A stretch of 64,000 bases of DNA. Origin: Brevundimonas fluminis. Lineage in GTDB: Bacteria > Pseudomonadota > Alphaproteobacteria > Caulobacterales > Caulobacteraceae. Numbering within the stretch: the stretch's first letter is position 1; every line of letters begins with the position of its first letter. Both the position numbers and the translations under genes were made by a program. The DNA lies in NCBI RefSeq assembly GCF_003934285.1, contig NZ_RQWJ01000002.1, positions 744,001 through 808,000 on the forward strand, written 5' to 3'. Of the stretch, positions 62,607-64,000 are shown in pieces. The notes under the pieces were generated by a model. It ran no database searches and was not told where the DNA came from. It saw nothing but the letters and a program-made list of their open reading frames with translations.

Positions 62607-62703
62607 CGATGTACTCCCCCCAGACGGTGCGACGAGGGGAACAGCGTGGGCGGCAGTCTGTCAATCACGGGTTTCGCGCCGGCGAACATTCGCCCCCAAC
62701 GCG

Positions 62704-63366
62704 TCAGGCGGCGTTCAGCACGCTCTGGAACAGCACCGCCCCGTCGGCGGAGCCGAGTTCCGCCTCGAAGGCGCGGTCGGGGTGGGGCATCATGCCCAGC
62801 ACGTTGCCGCGCGCGTTCTGGATGCCCGCGATGTCGGCCACCGAGCCGTTCGGGTTGTCGACGTAGCGGAACACGACCTGGCCCTCGCCCTCGAGGCGCG
62901 CCAGCGTCTGGGCGTCGGCGAAATAGTTTCCGTCGCCGTTGCCCTGCGTCATCACCACCTCGCGCCGGCCCTGATAGCCGCTGGTGAAGCGCGTCTGGCC
63001 GTTGGCGACCTGCAGGGTGATGGGCTTGCAGACGTACTTCAGCCCGGCGTTCCGGAGCAGGGCCCCGGGCAGCATCCCGGCCTCGCACAGGATCTGGAAG
63101 CCGTTGCAGATGCCCACCACGGCCACGCCGTCGTCGGCGGCCGTCTTCACCGCCTGCATGATCGGCGACTGCGCCGCCATGGCCCCGCAACGCAAATAGT
63201 CGCCGTAGGAAAAACCGCCCGGAAGAACGATCAGGTCCAGGCCCTTCGGCAGCTCGGTCTCCCCGTGCCACACCATCTCGACCCGCTCGCCCGTTGAGCG
63301 CTCCACGGCGACCTTGCAGTCGCGATCGCAGTTGGACCCGGGAAAGACGATGACGGCGGCGCTCAT
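62704..63366 (-). CDS. purQ: Phosphoribosylformylglycinamidine synthase subunit I (glutaminase)
   Basis: 220 aa class I glutamine amidotransferase supplying ammonia to PurL. Motifs: [33 protein letters not shown] (oxyanion region), [20 protein letters not shown] with the catalytic Cys, and [11 protein letters not shown] with the catalytic His. Length is normal. Confidence 0.98.
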   Translation of the reverse strand: MSAAVIVFPGSNCDRDCKVAVERSTGERVEMVWHGETELPKGLDLIVLPGGFSYGDYLRCGAMAAQSPIMQAVKTAADDGVAVVGICNGFQILCEAGMLPGALLRNAGLKYVCKPITLQVANGQTRFTSGYQGRREVVMTQGNGDGNYFADAQTLARLEGEGQVVFRYVDNPNGSVADIAGIQNARGNVLGMMPHPDRAFEAELGSADGAVLFQSVLNAA

Positions 63367-63399
63367 GGCGCGGGCGTGTAGCAGACCGCCGCGAGTCTG

Positions 63400-63867
63400 T
63401 CAGTCGCCCTTGTTCTCATAGGTCGCCGTGATCGACGCCTTGGCCAGGGTGTGGAAGTGCAGGTTGAATCCGTACTTGGCGCCGGAGTCCTCCGGCGTGA
63501 CCGGCAATTCGTCCACGTCCACCGCGAACGCCGTGAAGACGTAGCGGTGCGGCCCATGACCCGGAGGCGGCGCGGCGCCGCCGAATCCGGGCTCGCCGTA
63601 GTCGGTGCGGCCCTCGACCGCGCCCTTCGGAACGGGGCCGCCCGTTGGGATCTCGCTCACGTCCGCCGGGATGTTCGCCACCGTCCAGTGCCAGAAGCCC
63701 GAGCCCGTCGGCGCGTCGGGATCGAAGCAGGTGATCGCGAACGACTTCGTCCCCTCCGGCGCGCCGGACCAGGCCAGATGCGGGCTGGTGTTCCCTTTCG
63801 CCTGCACCTGGGCGTCCGGCAGCACGCCGCCGTCGGTCAGGTCGTTGGAGGTCAGGGTGAAGGTCAT
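63400..63867 (-). CDS. YbhB/YbcL-type (PEBP) protein
   Basis: 155 aa. Phosphatidylethanolamine-binding / Raf-kinase-inhibitor-like fold: HLAWSGAPEGTKSFAITCFD, DPDAPTGSGFWHWTVANIPA and GEPGFGGAAPPPGHGPHRYV. Small-molecule or protein-ligand role unknown in bacteria. Lies between purS and purQ on the same strand. Confidence 0.95.
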   Translation of the reverse strand: MTFTLTSNDLTDGGVLPDAQVQAKGNTSPHLAWSGAPEGTKSFAITCFDPDAPTGSGFWHWTVANIPADVSEIPTGGPVPKGAVEGRTDYGEPGFGGAAPPPGHGPHRYVFTAFAVDVDELPVTPEDSGAKYGFNLHFHTLAKASITATYENKGD

Positions 63868-63904
63868 GGCGCGCTCCGGTTCCTGGATCAGGAGGGAACG
63901 TGCC

Positions 63905-64000
63905 TCAGCCGACCTCGATCCGGTAGCCCTCGATCACCGTGTTCGCCAGCAGCGTCTCGCACATGCGTTTGACCTCGGCCTCGTCCGGCTCGGCCATGTC
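63905..64000 (-). CDS. purS: Phosphoribosylformylglycinamidine synthase subunit PurS, 3' end only
   Basis: Only the last 31 codons are visible: DMAEPDEAEVKRMCETLLAN then TVIEGYRIEVG and a TGA at 63907-63905. The pattern of a short acidic helix followed by MCETLLANTVIE-Y-I is the conserved PurS C-terminus. With purQ and purL it forms the three-part FGAM synthase. The 5' end lies beyond the right edge. Confidence 0.9.
   Translation of the reverse strand, partial: DMAEPDEAEVKRMCETLLANTVIEGYRIEVG

Overview
The window is a compact, very GC-rich bacterial chromosome segment. Strong third-position G/C use, a TadG-like pilus protein, BA14K-like and RTX proteins, a separate zapA-6S RNA-fthC locus and many ATGA/GTGA gene overlaps all suggest an alphaproteobacterium, most likely Caulobacterales (Brevundimonas or Caulobacter type). 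That placement is inferred from gene content, not from a search. No rRNA, tRNA, CRISPR array, transposase or prophage gene was seen.

Layout: 1-2.6 kb, threonine ammonia-lyase (cut by the left edge) and small envelope proteins. 2.6-5.6 kb, a GNAT acetyltransferase, ribosomal proteins L27 and L21 with a leader hairpin, and cyclopropane fatty acid synthase. 5.6-9.0 kb, a metal-handling run (UreH-like membrane protein, CDF exporter, CobW GTPase) followed by an SdpR/SdpI-like regulator and membrane protein pair. 9.1-17.4 kb, lipoproteins, a WD40 protein, MtgA, an ACE-like M2 peptidase, a TadG-like von Willebrand protein, a 2OG-Fe(II) oxygenase and an OmpA-type lipoprotein behind an EcfG-type promoter. 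17.4-20.4 kb, sulfate activation (cysD, cysNC). 20.5-31.8 kb, cell surface: OmpA porin, CMP-sugar synthetase, a KpsM/E/T-type polysaccharide exporter with a TPR-glycosyltransferase, and a giant M10/RTX/DUF4214 secreted protease.

31.9-38.1 kb carries argB, a HAD nucleotidase and dapD, then the glycolytic genes fba, pgk and gap on the other strand. 38.2-45.2 kb is a two-component system flanked by three S41 peptidases and an EF-hand protein. 45.2-51.6 kb holds purT, an orphan lipoprotein, tkt, a DUF4164 protein, zapA, 6S RNA, fthC and a YmdB-type phosphodiesterase. 51.6-56.8 kb has a palindromic intergenic element, an orphan membrane protein, a Tat amidohydrolase, PhoD and a cytochrome P450. 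56.9-64.0 kb contains purL, purQ and the end of purS, with lipoproteins, a TspO-like protein, an acidic stress-like protein and a PEBP-family protein between them.

Most of the content is housekeeping (amino acid, sulfur, purine and central carbon metabolism). The accessory interest lies in the SdpR/SdpI-like pair, the palindrome-fronted metal cluster, the TadG-like protein with two inserted E1-FCCH-like repeats, the LPG-repeat tail of the RTX protease, the two-component/S41/EF-hand divergon with spaced TGAAACA repeats, and the 200-bp palindromic element.
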